A DNA stretch of 43,190 nucleotides from a virus, in the IMG/VR virus record IMGVR_UViG_3300037517_001496, positions 1-43,190 of that record, one strand, 5' to 3'. The notes under the pieces are model-generated. The model ran no database searches and was not told where the DNA came from. It saw only the letters and a list, made by a program, of their open reading frames with translations. How positions within the stretch are numbered: position 1 is the stretch's first letter; each line of letters opens with the position of its first letter. The position numbers and the translations under genes were made by a program. Positions 22,802 through 30,602 of the stretch are shown here, piece after piece.

Positions 22802-25489
22802 TTAAGATTTCCAGACCCTTACTTTTATCGTTGGTGTAGTTAATGTTACGTTTGAAGCTGTTGAGTTTCGTATTACAACAATCACAGTGTTTGCGGTGTG
22901 AACGTGAGCCGTTATTTGCAAGGCAGTCGCGTCTGTATTCCCAGCCGAAACACTTAGCGATGCAAGCGCAAAGTCCTGCAATGCGGCATTTGTAACAGTA
23001 ATCGAGTATGTTTTTTGAGTCCCAGCGTTAATGGTTACAGTCGCTTGAGAGGATGTCGTTTCGTAATATCCCTTTGATATAACGCCAGCGTTTGCCTGAG
23101 ATAGTGAAGAAAAATTTATATCTGTTGGGCCTATCGTAATGCCATCAACAATTGCAAGCTCCAAATTCGACTGAATACCACCATTTGCAAATATAGAATA
23201 GCAATTCAACTCTGAAGCTGCTGTAATCGAGAAATCTCTCAGAGTGGTTGTGTTATGCTGATATTTAATTAAGTCTCCATTTGCGCCAGTTCCAGACAAT
23301 ATTTTAATTGTTGGAAGCGTAGTTTGCTTTATAGACAAAACAGCCGCTGGAGTGTCCGTTGTTCCAATCGCAACCTCTCCGGCTGCGTGTATTATAAATG
23401 GCGTGATATCTCCGGCTACGTCATTTACTATTAATGATTTTCCAGTTCCTTGATTTGTTATAACAACGCAATCGGATGTTGCGGTCGTCGCGTTGGATAT
23501 GGTCAGCGACGAGCCAGTTCCATTCGTTGAAATGGTCAACGCTCCGGACATTGTGTCCCCAGTTTTTAAAACGGTTGTACCCCCCTGCGTTATCGTTCCG
23601 GCACTCGTCCCAAAATTTGCTGAAATAGTTCCGCTGCTGGTGATTGTGCCTCCGCTTAATCCCGACCCAGCCGTTATACTGGTGACTGTCCCAGTCCCAC
23701 CTACTGTCGTTGGTGTCCATGCTGTGCCATTCCATGCCAGAATTTGTCCGGTTGTTGGCGCAGTTGATGCCACCGACCTGCCCTGAATCCTCACAACGCT
23801 TGCTGTAGCGTCGCCAGCGGATGCCGTAACATCGCCAGACAAAGATGTTATACCTGCTTTTGTTTGAGTGCTTGCATCTTGGTTAAAAAATATACCTTGT
23901 GAGCCTACAACTAAAAGTCCACCCGAAATGAATGTTGTGTATGCTTCAATGAGTCCATTGTTGAAAATATTCAGTACGGTTGTTCTTGTTCCTGAATTAT
24001 CAATAGAAAATCTTACAACCCCGTCAGTTGTTTGTCCAGTTCTATTGCAAACATCTAAAGCAAAAGTGCTTGTCGCAACGCCAATCCCAACGCGACCGGA
24101 TGCGTCAATCACAAAAGGTGTCGCATCGCCAGATACGTCATTTACTATTAATGACCTGCCAGTCCCCTGATTGGTTATTACAACGCAATCAGACGTTGCT
24201 GTCGCAGCATTGGAAACCGTCAATGAAGTACCTGTTCCCGTTGTTGAAACGGTCAACGCTCCGGACATTGTGTCCCCAGTTTTTAAAACCGCTGTTCCGG
24301 CAGCAAGATAATCAGTTCCGGCGACTGCTGCTGTGAAAGCTCCTGTTCCGTTGCCCTTTATTATGCCTGTGAGTGTCGTCGCTCCTGTTCCGCCATTGGC
24401 AACGGCTACCACGCCAGTTACGTTCGATGCTGTTCCAGTCGTGTTTTGATTCAGAGTGGGCACATCTCCGGCTTGGATTGCCGAAAGAACTACGTTTGCC
24501 CCAGTTCCGCGAAGGTATTGACCCGATGTTACTGCTCCTGCCAATGCGTTAAGCGCAGCTTGCTGAGTTGTCGCTCCCGTCCCGCCAAGCGCAATGCCCA
24601 ATGTGCTGAATACTGGCATCGCGCCAATCGCTGCTGGCGTTATCGTTTGATTCGATGCGGATGTGATTCGGCCTTTTGCGTCAACGCTAAAAGCCGGAAC
24701 GGAACTGGCTGAACCGTAGCTTGCAGCCACAACGCCAGTGTTTGCAAGCGTTGCTACAACTGAACCAGAGCCACTTGCAATGACATCTCCGGTCAGTGCG
24801 GTAATGCCTGCGTCAGTGTCGGCGGATGGTGCCCATTGGGTTCCATTGTACTTCAAAACCTGTCCATTCACTGGAACGGTCGCGGAAACATTAATTCCAC
24901 GAATCCTCGCAACCGTTGCAGAGGCAGAGCCGTTTGAAGCTGGAGTTGCTGTAACATCGCCAGTCAGCGACGTTATTCCGGCAACCGTCTGTATTGTTCC
25001 GTTTGCAAATCCAATTCCAAGCGGGCTAACGTAAAGTGTGTTTTCACAAGTTATCGTGCCGGATACATATAGATTTCCAGATAAACCTACATTGTAGAAT
25101 TGCGAACTGCCTTGGCTATCGCGACTTACAATAGTATTTGGAGACGCTTCTGATGCATATCCCCGCCATACAAGCGTTTGCGAGCCAGCTTGTTGAGAAA
25201 CCAAAACCTGACTTGCAGAAGTTGCAGCTGGAACTGCAATAACGCGAGAGTCTTGGAACGCTCGCAAAAAGTAACACATCAATCCCTCGCCCGCATTGCG
25301 AGGTATTCCAAACACGGTCGCCTGTTGGTTTACATCACACGTTGACCAAACAACACGCCCATCGACAACGGTTTTTGTGATGGTTCCGTAAAGCGCGGAG
25401 GTCAGGTTGCCGAGGATGCTCGCAACACTCTCCTGAGACACAATGGGATATGGAATATCCTGTCTGCAAACATCTGATTCACAACTCAT
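22802..25489 (-). CDS. Modular tail fibre protein 2
   Basis: 895 residues. The N-terminal ~100 (MSCESDVCRQDIPYPIVSQE...) are unique and probably attach the fibre to the tail. The body is a series of Gly/Thr/Ser modules of the type ITSLTGDVTA, ATVARIRG, GQVLKYNGTQWAP, SITAGSGLSGG, KTGDTMSGAL and VGIGVATS, shared with the other fibre in this window. The final ~90 residues (ETTSSQATVTINAG ... TPTIKVRVWKS) form a distinct beta-rich tip, probably the receptor-binding end. An internal duplication of about 175 bases is visible at DNA level (23406-23580 and 24122-24296). The stop overlaps the end of the endolysin gene region: ATG 25489 overlaps the upstream TGA (ATGA). Confidence 0.8.
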   Translation of the reverse strand: MSCESDVCRQDIPYPIVSQESVASILGNLTSALYGTITKTVVDGRVVWSTCDVNQQATVFGIPRNAGEGLMCYFLRAFQDSRVIAVPAATSASQVLVSQQAGSQTLVWRGYASEASPNTIVSRDSQGSSQFYNVGLSGNLYVSGTITCENTLYVSPLGIGFANGTIQTVAGITSLTGDVTATPASNGSASATVARIRGINVSATVPVNGQVLKYNGTQWAPSADTDAGITALTGDVIASGSGSVVATLANTGVVAASYGSASSVPAFSVDAKGRITSASNQTITPAAIGAMPVFSTLGIALGGTGATTQQAALNALAGAVTSGQYLRGTGANVVLSAIQAGDVPTLNQNTTGTASNVTGVVAVANGGTGATTLTGIIKGNGTGAFTAAVAGTDYLAAGTAVLKTGDTMSGALTVSTTGTGTSLTVSNAATATSDCVVITNQGTGRSLIVNDVSGDATPFVIDASGRVGIGVATSTFALDVCNRTGQTTDGVVRFSIDNSGTRTTVLNIFNNGLIEAYTTFISGGLLVVGSQGIFFNQDASTQTKAGITSLSGDVTASAGDATASVVRIQGRSVASTAPTTGQILAWNGTAWTPTTVGGTGTVTSITAGSGLSGGTITSSGTISANFGTSAGTITQGGTTVLKTGDTMSGALTISTNGTGSSLTISNATTATSDCVVITNQGTGKSLIVNDVAGDITPFIIHAAGEVAIGTTDTPAAVLSIKQTTLPTIKILSGTGANGDLIKYQHNTTTLRDFSITAASELNCYSIFANGGIQSNLELAIVDGITIGPTDINFSSLSQANAGVISKGYYETTSSQATVTINAGTQKTYSITVTNAALQDFALASLSVSAGNTDATALQITAHVHTANTVIVVIRNSTASNVTLTTPTIKVRVWKS
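23406..23580 (-). repeat. Intragenic duplication, copy A, in tail fibre 2
   Basis: About 175 bases resembling 24122-24296. The two share long exact runs, including CGCTCCGGACATTGTGTCCC and ACGTCATTTACTATTAATGA (plus-strand reading). The repeat encodes the module with VVITNQGTG, SLIVNDV and KTGDTMSGAL. Exact matches extend beyond what shared protein sequence requires, so recent duplication or recombination between modules is likely. Confidence 0.75.
24122..24296 (-). repeat. Intragenic duplication, copy B, in tail fibre 2
   Basis: Partner of the repeat at 23406-23580, in the same orientation and about 540 bases away from it. Recombination between the two would delete a whole fibre module in frame. 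Confidence 0.75.
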
Positions 25490-25950
25490 AACAACTCCTG
25501 ATTTTTGTTGTGACGCTCAAGCAGCGTCGCGATTGGCAATCCTTTTGAAAACTCGAAATGCGGGGCATCGTACAGCCCCTTGAAAGTTCCTCCCCACGTC
25601 AATCCGTGCTTCTCAGCAATCGCGCCAACTCGACGATGCACGATGTCAGCGGTTTTCGGTTCAACTCCGTCGAGATACGTTTTCCCGCGAAAAACGCCAC
25701 AGTCGATGGCTAGGCCATAATTGTGGTAGCTCTGACCCGCCTTGGCGTTGGTGACCCTCGGAAGGCTTTTGTTGGTGCGTCCTTGAGCGTATAGAGCGTC
25801 CTGCTCGGCAAATGTTCGCAAGCTGGAAATGGCTCGATACTCGACGCCGAGTTCCGCCGCAATCGATTGAGCCTCAATCAAAAAGTCGCGAAAGCGTTGT
25901 TGCACTTTTGGGTGCAGCTTCGCGAGATTCTTCTCAGAGCGTTCGTCCAT
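25486..25950 (-). CDS. Endolysin, M15-family zinc peptidase (L-alanoyl-D-glutamate or D-Ala-D-Ala type)
   Basis: 154 residues. The M15 signature is complete: SYHNYGLAID gives the zinc ligands His76 and Asp83, and DAPHFEF gives His131 with the catalytic Asp128 just before it. SSLRTFAEQ (about 42-50) is the usual conserved Arg-containing segment. Enzymes of this size (T5 endolysin class) cut peptide cross-links of peptidoglycan to release progeny. There is no signal peptide, so export depends on a holin. The gene follows two small membrane-protein genes and overlaps the next fibre gene by four bases (ATGA). Confidence 0.85.
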   Translation of the reverse strand: MDERSEKNLAKLHPKVQQRFRDFLIEAQSIAAELGVEYRAISSLRTFAEQDALYAQGRTNKSLPRVTNAKAGQSYHNYGLAIDCGVFRGKTYLDGVEPKTADIVHRRVGAIAEKHGLTWGGTFKGLYDAPHFEFSKGLPIATLLERHNKNQELL

Positions 25951-26153
25951 TACCGTTCAGCGAGTTCCGCAACACGTTGCCAAAGTCTCTCCCTGTCTTT
26001 CTCGCAAGCCTCAGCCCTCGCTTCGACAGCGTCAATGCGCTTATCTGCTTTCCCCTCAGATTCTTTCAGCCGAGCGGCGAGCCACCATATGCCCCCACCA
26101 AGAACGGCTGCAATCGGGCCTTGAGCAATCAGACTTTCAAGGATTTTTTCCAT
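25950..26153 (-). CDS. Small membrane protein with coiled coil; lysis cassette, holin or spanin candidate
   Basis: 67 residues: one N-terminal hydrophobic segment (about 10-26, containing GPIAAVLGGGIWWLAA), then a highly charged helix of about 40 residues (KADKRIDAVEARAEACEKDR...). An N-in/C-out single-span protein with a charged coil fits an inner-membrane spanin subunit or an atypical holin. The start is well supported by AAGGAGGG a few bases upstream of ATG 26153, located inside the end of the preceding holin-like gene. The start of the endolysin gene overlaps its stop codon (TAATG). Confidence 0.7.
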   Translation of the reverse strand: MEKILESLIAQGPIAAVLGGGIWWLAARLKESEGKADKRIDAVEARAEACEKDRERLWQRVAELAER

Positions 26154-26316
26154 TTCCCTCCTTGCGAAGAATCTGGATGGCTGCGTAAACGCTTGCCCCA
26201 GCGGTAACTATGCTTTCGGCAGCTTCCGGCCTTGCTTTCGCAGAAAAAACCGTAATCAGTGCAACCAGCCCTCTCCATGTCGAAGGCTCTAACAGTCTGT
26301 CAATGAGGTATTTCAT
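26137..26316 (-). CDS. Holin-like small membrane protein (59 residues)
   Basis: A short frame starting MKYLIDRLLEPSTWRGLVALI and ending RKEGNGKNP. It resembles a family of ~60-residue phage holin candidates with an N-terminal 'l.ePstWRGlialit' and a second hydrophobic helix (here about 34-50, IVTAGASVYAAIQIL). Two potential membrane helices and a charged C-terminus fit a holin that times endolysin release. ATG 26316 is one base after the previous TAA (TAATATG), and the stop lies 17 bases inside the next gene. A 60-residue cutoff would miss this gene. Confidence 0.7.
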   Translation of the reverse strand: MKYLIDRLLEPSTWRGLVALITVFSAKARPEAAESIVTAGASVYAAIQILRKEGNGKNP

Positions 26317-26317
26317 A

Positions 26318-26575
26318 TTAGCTACAGTTCCAACGTCTTAAACTTGCTCTTGCCCGCTCGGCTGGCCCCTTTGAATTACGAACCACACCTTTCATTCTGG
26401 CGCAGAACGACTTCTTGCGCCCCTTGTCTGCCTTGGTTTTTGGATTTGGTGCCGGAGCCTTGAGGTTGCTCCCCGTCGCACGGTTGTAAGCACGACGCCC
26501 CTTCTCTGTCAATCCCGCTCCACGCGAGACTGGCAACTTCTCTCCGTCGCCAACAGAAAGTGAAACCTTACTCAT
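26318..26575 (-). CDS. Small basic phage protein, DUF6321-like
   Basis: 85 residues, strongly basic. The pattern GAGLTEKGRRAYNRATGSNLK, then KKSFCARMKGV and a C-terminal RASLRRWNC, matches a conserved phage family (which I recall as DUF6321) of unknown function. It sits between a tail-fibre accessory gene and the holin-like gene. ATG 26575 overlaps the upstream TGA. Confidence 0.75.
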   Translation of the reverse strand: MSKVSLSVGDGEKLPVSRGAGLTEKGRRAYNRATGSNLKAPAPNPKTKADKGRKKSFCARMKGVVRNSKGPAERARASLRRWNCS

Positions 26576-26775
26576 TGCACATTAACGGGTTGCGGAGGCT
26601 CAATAAAAGAGCCGTCTTCCTGAAGAATCCATCCCTTGGCAAGTGTTTTTCCTTCAACATTCACGAACTTCATGCCTTCCGGAGCGGGATAAACGCCTTG
26701 TCCATTCCATCGAATTATGTTTGCGACGGTGTTGTCAGAAACCCTCACAACTGCCCATGAATTGGCTTTTTGCAT
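26572..26775 (-). CDS. Small tail-fibre-associated protein (67 residues)
   Basis: It begins MQKANSWAVVRVSDN and has WNGQGVYPAPEGMKF and WILQEDGSFIEPPQP. The layout 'avv..g.v.NvI.WdG......P.G......GW....dG.F..P..P' is typical of short proteins next to tail fibres, possibly in assembly or attachment. The frame extends upstream to 26901, but I chose ATG 26775, one base after the stop of the fibre gene (TAATATG). Confidence 0.7.
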   Translation of the reverse strand: MQKANSWAVVRVSDNTVANIIRWNGQGVYPAPEGMKFVNVEGKTLAKGWILQEDGSFIEPPQPVNVQ

Positions 26776-26776
26776 A

Positions 26777-29700
26777 TTAATTGTAACAGATGAATATGAT
26801 GAAACCTTGCCCGCCATCTCCACCATCTCCACCATAATACGGATTGCTTGTGTCTGGAGTTGTCCCACCAATCGCCCCTCCGCCTCCGCCTCCGCAGCCA
26901 AAATGACCGTCTGCGCCGTTTCCAGCGCGATATCCAGTCATCGGAGAAGGCAGTGGAATGTTGAGGCTGATATCGCCCGAAGCTCCACCTGCCCCGCCCA
27001 AAAAGTTGAGCGAATTGAAATCCACGTCTCCAAGAGACAGCGTCGGCAATGGAAGTGCATCCTGCGCTCCAGAAGTCGCTTTCCCTTGGTATTCAAAAAG
27101 CGTGTTCGTGGTATAATCAAGATTTGGGAACTTTATGTTTGTTATTGCCCCACCGTCATTTGGCGTTGTCGAGATTCCTGCGCCGGATGAGCCTGAAACG
27201 CTTATCGGGCGACCGACATTGTTTTGCCCTGTATAAATGCTTGGATTGCCAACGCCATAAGTCCCGTTCCCTCCTTGCGTTAGAGTTGACCTCCAGCTTG
27301 CTGGGAATGAAAGATTGCATTGACCTGCACCTCCGCCCCAGTTTCCGCCTTGAGCACCAGTCGTGTTTAGTGCTGCGGGTTCTGCATATTTACCCAAGTC
27401 ACTTAAAGTCCTGTTGACACCATACCTGTTCATCTTCAGGTACGTTGGCATACCGTCTCCTCCGTCCGTTGCAGTTTGTCCTGTGTAGGTCGATTGACCT
27501 ACGCCGCCAACCCCGCCAGCCCCAATTTCAAACTCAAATGTTGCATTATCGATTGGAATTTTTTGCAAGAACTCAGAAAGTCCAGCACCTCCTCCACCTC
27601 CGCCATAAGCTGCGCCTCCATTTGACCCGTTCATTGAGTCCATCCCGCCGCCTCCTCCGCCAGCCCCAGAACAAACGTAAATGTCTGCCCATGCGTACCC
27701 TGCGGGCAACGACACTCCGTACTGAATGCCAACCGTCGTGTAAGCAACCATCGCTATCGCTCCAGCCGCTGCGGAAGAAGGTTGCCATTCTTGGGTTGTT
27801 GCATTGTATTGCAAAACCTGACCGTTTATTGGCGTATTCGCAGATAGCAGCGTGCCTCTAAGTTTTGCAACTGTTGCAGTTACGGAGCCAGTGCCAGACG
27901 CTGTTACGTCGCCAGTGAGTGCCGTGATTCCGCTTCCGCCACCAGTGCTCGCAATCGTAATCGTGCCGTTGCCGTTCGTGATGGTGATGTTCGACCCTGC
28001 TGTCAAGGTTGCCTTACTCAATCCACCAGCGGCATTGCCTATCAAAAGTTGTCCGTTTGAATAGGTCGTTTGACCAGTGCCCCCATTCGCAACAGCAAGC
28101 GTTCCTGCCAGCGTCAGCGTGCCGCTTCCAGTTATCGGGCCGCCGCTAAACGTCAAGCCAGTAGTTCCGCCGCTTGCATCGACCGATGTCACCGTTCCGC
28201 TGCCGCCTCCAAGCGTCGTTGGTTGCCACTGCGCGTTGACAGAATTCCATGCGAGCACCTGTCCAGAAGTTGGCAAGGTTCCAGCAACCGCTCTGCCCTG
28301 TAATCTCACAACAGTCGGGGACGGCAGCGTGCCGGATAGGTCTCCGCCAGCGACAAGCGTCGTGAGCGTGTTGTTGTCGCTGAATTTAATCCCGCCAGCA
28401 TCAACAACTAATGCGGCTGATGCATCGGGAGTAACCCCAATCCCAACTCTACCCGAAGCCGAAATGGCGAATGGTGTCGCATCGGGAGTTGTCGAATCTT
28501 CGACAACCAAACAATTGCCTGTCCCTAAGTTTGTTATGCGAACTGCCGCTGCTGTTGATGCAGTGTTGTTGAGGTCAACCGTCAGGCCGATTCCAGTCCC
28601 AGTTGCATTTTGCGTTGCTGAAATCGCTGCCCCTGAGCCAGTTGTCTGCGTAACTCCAAGAACTGCTCCTGATGTTGAAGCTGAAATTCCTTGTGCAGCA
28701 GAAAACGAATTTATTGCGTTTGTTGCTGCAACAGAACGCGTTGCGGTTGTCCCGCGATACGAAAGAATATCTCCTGCAATATAAATATCCCCTGACGTTG
28801 GAGATGTCGGTGCAGTACCCGCGCCAATATTCAATCCGGCATTGCTCGTGGTGGATGCTGGCGTATTCAACTTACCAGTCATCGTGTCTCCAGCCTTCAA
28901 AACCGTGGTGCCTCCCTCTGTTATTTTGCCAGTTGTAGTCCCGAAGTCCGCTGCAACCGTGCCAGAAGTCGTTATCGTCCCGCCAGTTAACCCTGTCCCT
29001 GCCGTGATGCTTGTTACCGTGCCGCTGCCTCCGCCAGTTGCTGCGGTCGTTTGAACCGTGCCGTCACTGAACTTAATGCCTGTCGCATCGAGCTTTAACC
29101 CAACAGTTGCATCTGGGTCTGTCCCTATCCCAACGCGCCCACTTGCCGAAATAACAAATGCAGTTGCGTCTGGGTTTGCTTCATCCTCTACCCTAAATGC
29201 TTCTCCTGTGCCAGTTTGCGTTATTCTTACTGCCGTGGACGCGCCTTGAGCAGTAAAGGTTGCAGCTTCACGAGTTCCCGTATTTGAAACTGAGAGTACA
29301 GCAGATGCATTTGACGTTGAGCCAATGACTTGCGGCTGGCTGAACGTATTCTGCTGCGTTAGCCCTGCCGCATTGAATGTGGATGTACCTGCTCTCCAAG
29401 ACAATCGGCTCTGGTTGGAAATCCAAATGTCGCCGGAGGCAAGCGTTGACGGACTTCCTCCAGAGAGGGGCGCACCGATGTTGAGCTTGGCCTCAGTGTC
29501 GGTCGCAGCGACAGTGAGCTTCCCTGTCATTGTGTCGCCAGCTTTCGCGACTGCGCCCAATGCAGTCAAAGCTGCCGCTGCGGTCGTTGCGCCAGTGCCC
29601 CCATTCGCAACATTCAGCGTCCCCGCAAGCGTTATCGTTCCGCTCGTCGTTACGGTTGGGTTCGTTACTGTAAACCCCGTTGTTCCAGCGGATAACGTGA

Positions 29701-30538
29701 CGCTTGTCACCGTTCCCCCTCCACCGCTGCTTGCAGTTGGAGCCCATGCTGTCCCATCCCACGCGAGAACTTGTCCTAAAGTTGGCGCAGTTGCAGAAAC
29801 CGCTCTGTTTTGAATGCGAGCTACAGTTGCTGTTGAAGCTCCAACGCCAGAGGTTGTTACGTCTCCTGTGAGCGATGTGATTCCTGCTGTTGACTGAACT
29901 GAATTGTCTCCAAACGTAAGTGCCCCTTGAGTGAAAATTCCTCCAGTATCGACTCGCAACGCATGAGATGAATTTGGCGTTAATCCAATTCCGAGATGTC
30001 CATGGTGGGAAATTGAAAGAAGATTAGCACCGACAACAAGTGCGTATCCATTTCCAGATTGCGTTATTGACAGCGCAGCTGAATTGATGTTTGTGGCGAT
30101 TGCCAATGCGCCAGACATCGAGTCTCCGGCCTTGAGCACCGCAGTTCCTCCTTGCGTTACTGTCCCATTCGTCGTCCCGAAGTTCACCGCAATCGTCCCA
30201 GACGATGTAATCGTGCCGCCCGTAAGGCCCGTGCCAGCAGTGACGCTCGTTACGGTGCCAGTCCCTGATACAGTCTTTGGCTCCCAAACGCTTGTCGTCG
30301 CATTCCACGCAAGCAGTTGATTTGCAGTCGGCGCAGTCGCAGAGATGTTGCGCCCTTGAAGTTGCGTTGCATTCCCGCTTGCTCCGCCGCCCTGCGCGAG
30401 CACGGTCAGCAAATCGACGACGAGCCCACGGTACTCTGCGGTGCCGAGAATGGTTGGGATTTGGATTGTCAGACCAGTCGCTTGTTGAAGCAAATCAACA
30501 ACATACTGCCGAAATTGAGCGGTTGAGTAAATTGGCAT
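26777..30538 (-). CDS. Modular tail fibre protein 1 with glycine-rich adhesin tip
   Basis: 1253 residues from ATG 30538 (MPIYSTAQFRQYVVDLL). The frame is open to ATG 30583, but that start lies inside the terminator hairpin of the capsid gene. The N-terminal ~65 residues are unique. The body has repeated modules: LQGR.(V/I), TAP-T-GQVLAWN, GTGTVTSVTAGTG, GTITSSGTIA, LKAGDTMSGAL and VGIG.-PDA. From about residue 927 the C-terminus has SLPAGYAWADIYVCSGAGGGGGG and many Gly triplets, ending GGDGGQGFIIFICYN. This is a Gly_rich_2-like domain, comparable to glycine-rich receptor-binding tips of phage fibres. It is the first gene after the capsid terminator. Confidence 0.8.
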   Translation of the reverse strand: MPIYSTAQFRQYVVDLLQQATGLTIQIPTILGTAEYRGLVVDLLTVLAQGGGASGNATQLQGRNISATAPTANQLLAWNATTSVWEPKTVSGTGTVTSVTAGTGLTGGTITSSGTIAVNFGTTNGTVTQGGTAVLKAGDSMSGALAIATNINSAALSITQSGNGYALVVGANLLSISHHGHLGIGLTPNSSHALRVDTGGIFTQGALTFGDNSVQSTAGITSLTGDVTTSGVGASTATVARIQNRAVSATAPTLGQVLAWDGTAWAPTASSGGGGTVTSVTLSAGTTGFTVTNPTVTTSGTITLAGTLNVANGGTGATTAAAALTALGAVAKAGDTMTGKLTVAATDTEAKLNIGAPLSGGSPSTLASGDIWISNQSRLSWRAGTSTFNAAGLTQQNTFSQPQVIGSTSNASAVLSVSNTGTREAATFTAQGASTAVRITQTGTGEAFRVEDEANPDATAFVISASGRVGIGTDPDATVGLKLDATGIKFSDGTVQTTAATGGGSGTVTSITAGTGLTGGTITTSGTVAADFGTTTGKITEGGTTVLKAGDTMTGKLNTPASTTSNAGLNIGAGTAPTSPTSGDIYIAGDILSYRGTTATRSVAATNAINSFSAAQGISASTSGAVLGVTQTTGSGAAISATQNATGTGIGLTVDLNNTASTAAAVRITNLGTGNCLVVEDSTTPDATPFAISASGRVGIGVTPDASAALVVDAGGIKFSDNNTLTTLVAGGDLSGTLPSPTVVRLQGRAVAGTLPTSGQVLAWNSVNAQWQPTTLGGGSGTVTSVDASGGTTGLTFSGGPITGSGTLTLAGTLAVANGGTGQTTYSNGQLLIGNAAGGLSKATLTAGSNITITNGNGTITIASTGGGSGITALTGDVTASGTGSVTATVAKLRGTLLSANTPINGQVLQYNATTQEWQPSSAAAGAIAMVAYTTVGIQYGVSLPAGYAWADIYVCSGAGGGGGGMDSMNGSNGGAAYGGGGGGAGLSEFLQKIPIDNATFEFEIGAGGVGGVGQSTYTGQTATDGGDGMPTYLKMNRYGVNRTLSDLGKYAEPAALNTTGAQGGNWGGGAGQCNLSFPASWRSTLTQGGNGTYGVGNPSIYTGQNNVGRPISVSGSSGAGISTTPNDGGAITNIKFPNLDYTTNTLFEYQGKATSGAQDALPLPTLSLGDVDFNSLNFLGGAGGASGDISLNIPLPSPMTGYRAGNGADGHFGCGGGGGGAIGGTTPDTSNPYYGGDGGDGGQGFIIFICYN

Positions 30539-30544
30539 GGCAGC

Positions 30545-30597
30545 AAAAAAATGATGTGACTTGACGGCTGGCATTTCTGCCAACCGTCCATGTCACA
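30545..30597 (-). terminator. Intrinsic terminator after the major capsid gene
   Basis: Read on the minus strand: a long imperfect stem (arms 30579-30597 and 30555-30574, including TGGCA/TGCCA and outer TGTGAC/GTCACA) closed by a GAAA tetraloop, followed within four bases by seven Ts (30551-30545). The stem starts six bases after the capsid stop codon. It is a textbook rho-independent terminator, strong enough to separate capsid from fibre expression. Confidence 0.85.
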
Positions 30598-30602
30598 CCA
30601 CT

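Noticed and set aside
26777-30538. CRISPR-like or transposon repeats suggested by many short repeats
   Set aside because: The repeats are in-frame protein modules of tail fibres with no spacer structure or terminal inverted repeats.
30539-30583. Upstream start for tail fibre 1 (ATG 30583)
   Set aside because: It lies in the terminator stem; ATG 30538 gives a sensible N-terminus.
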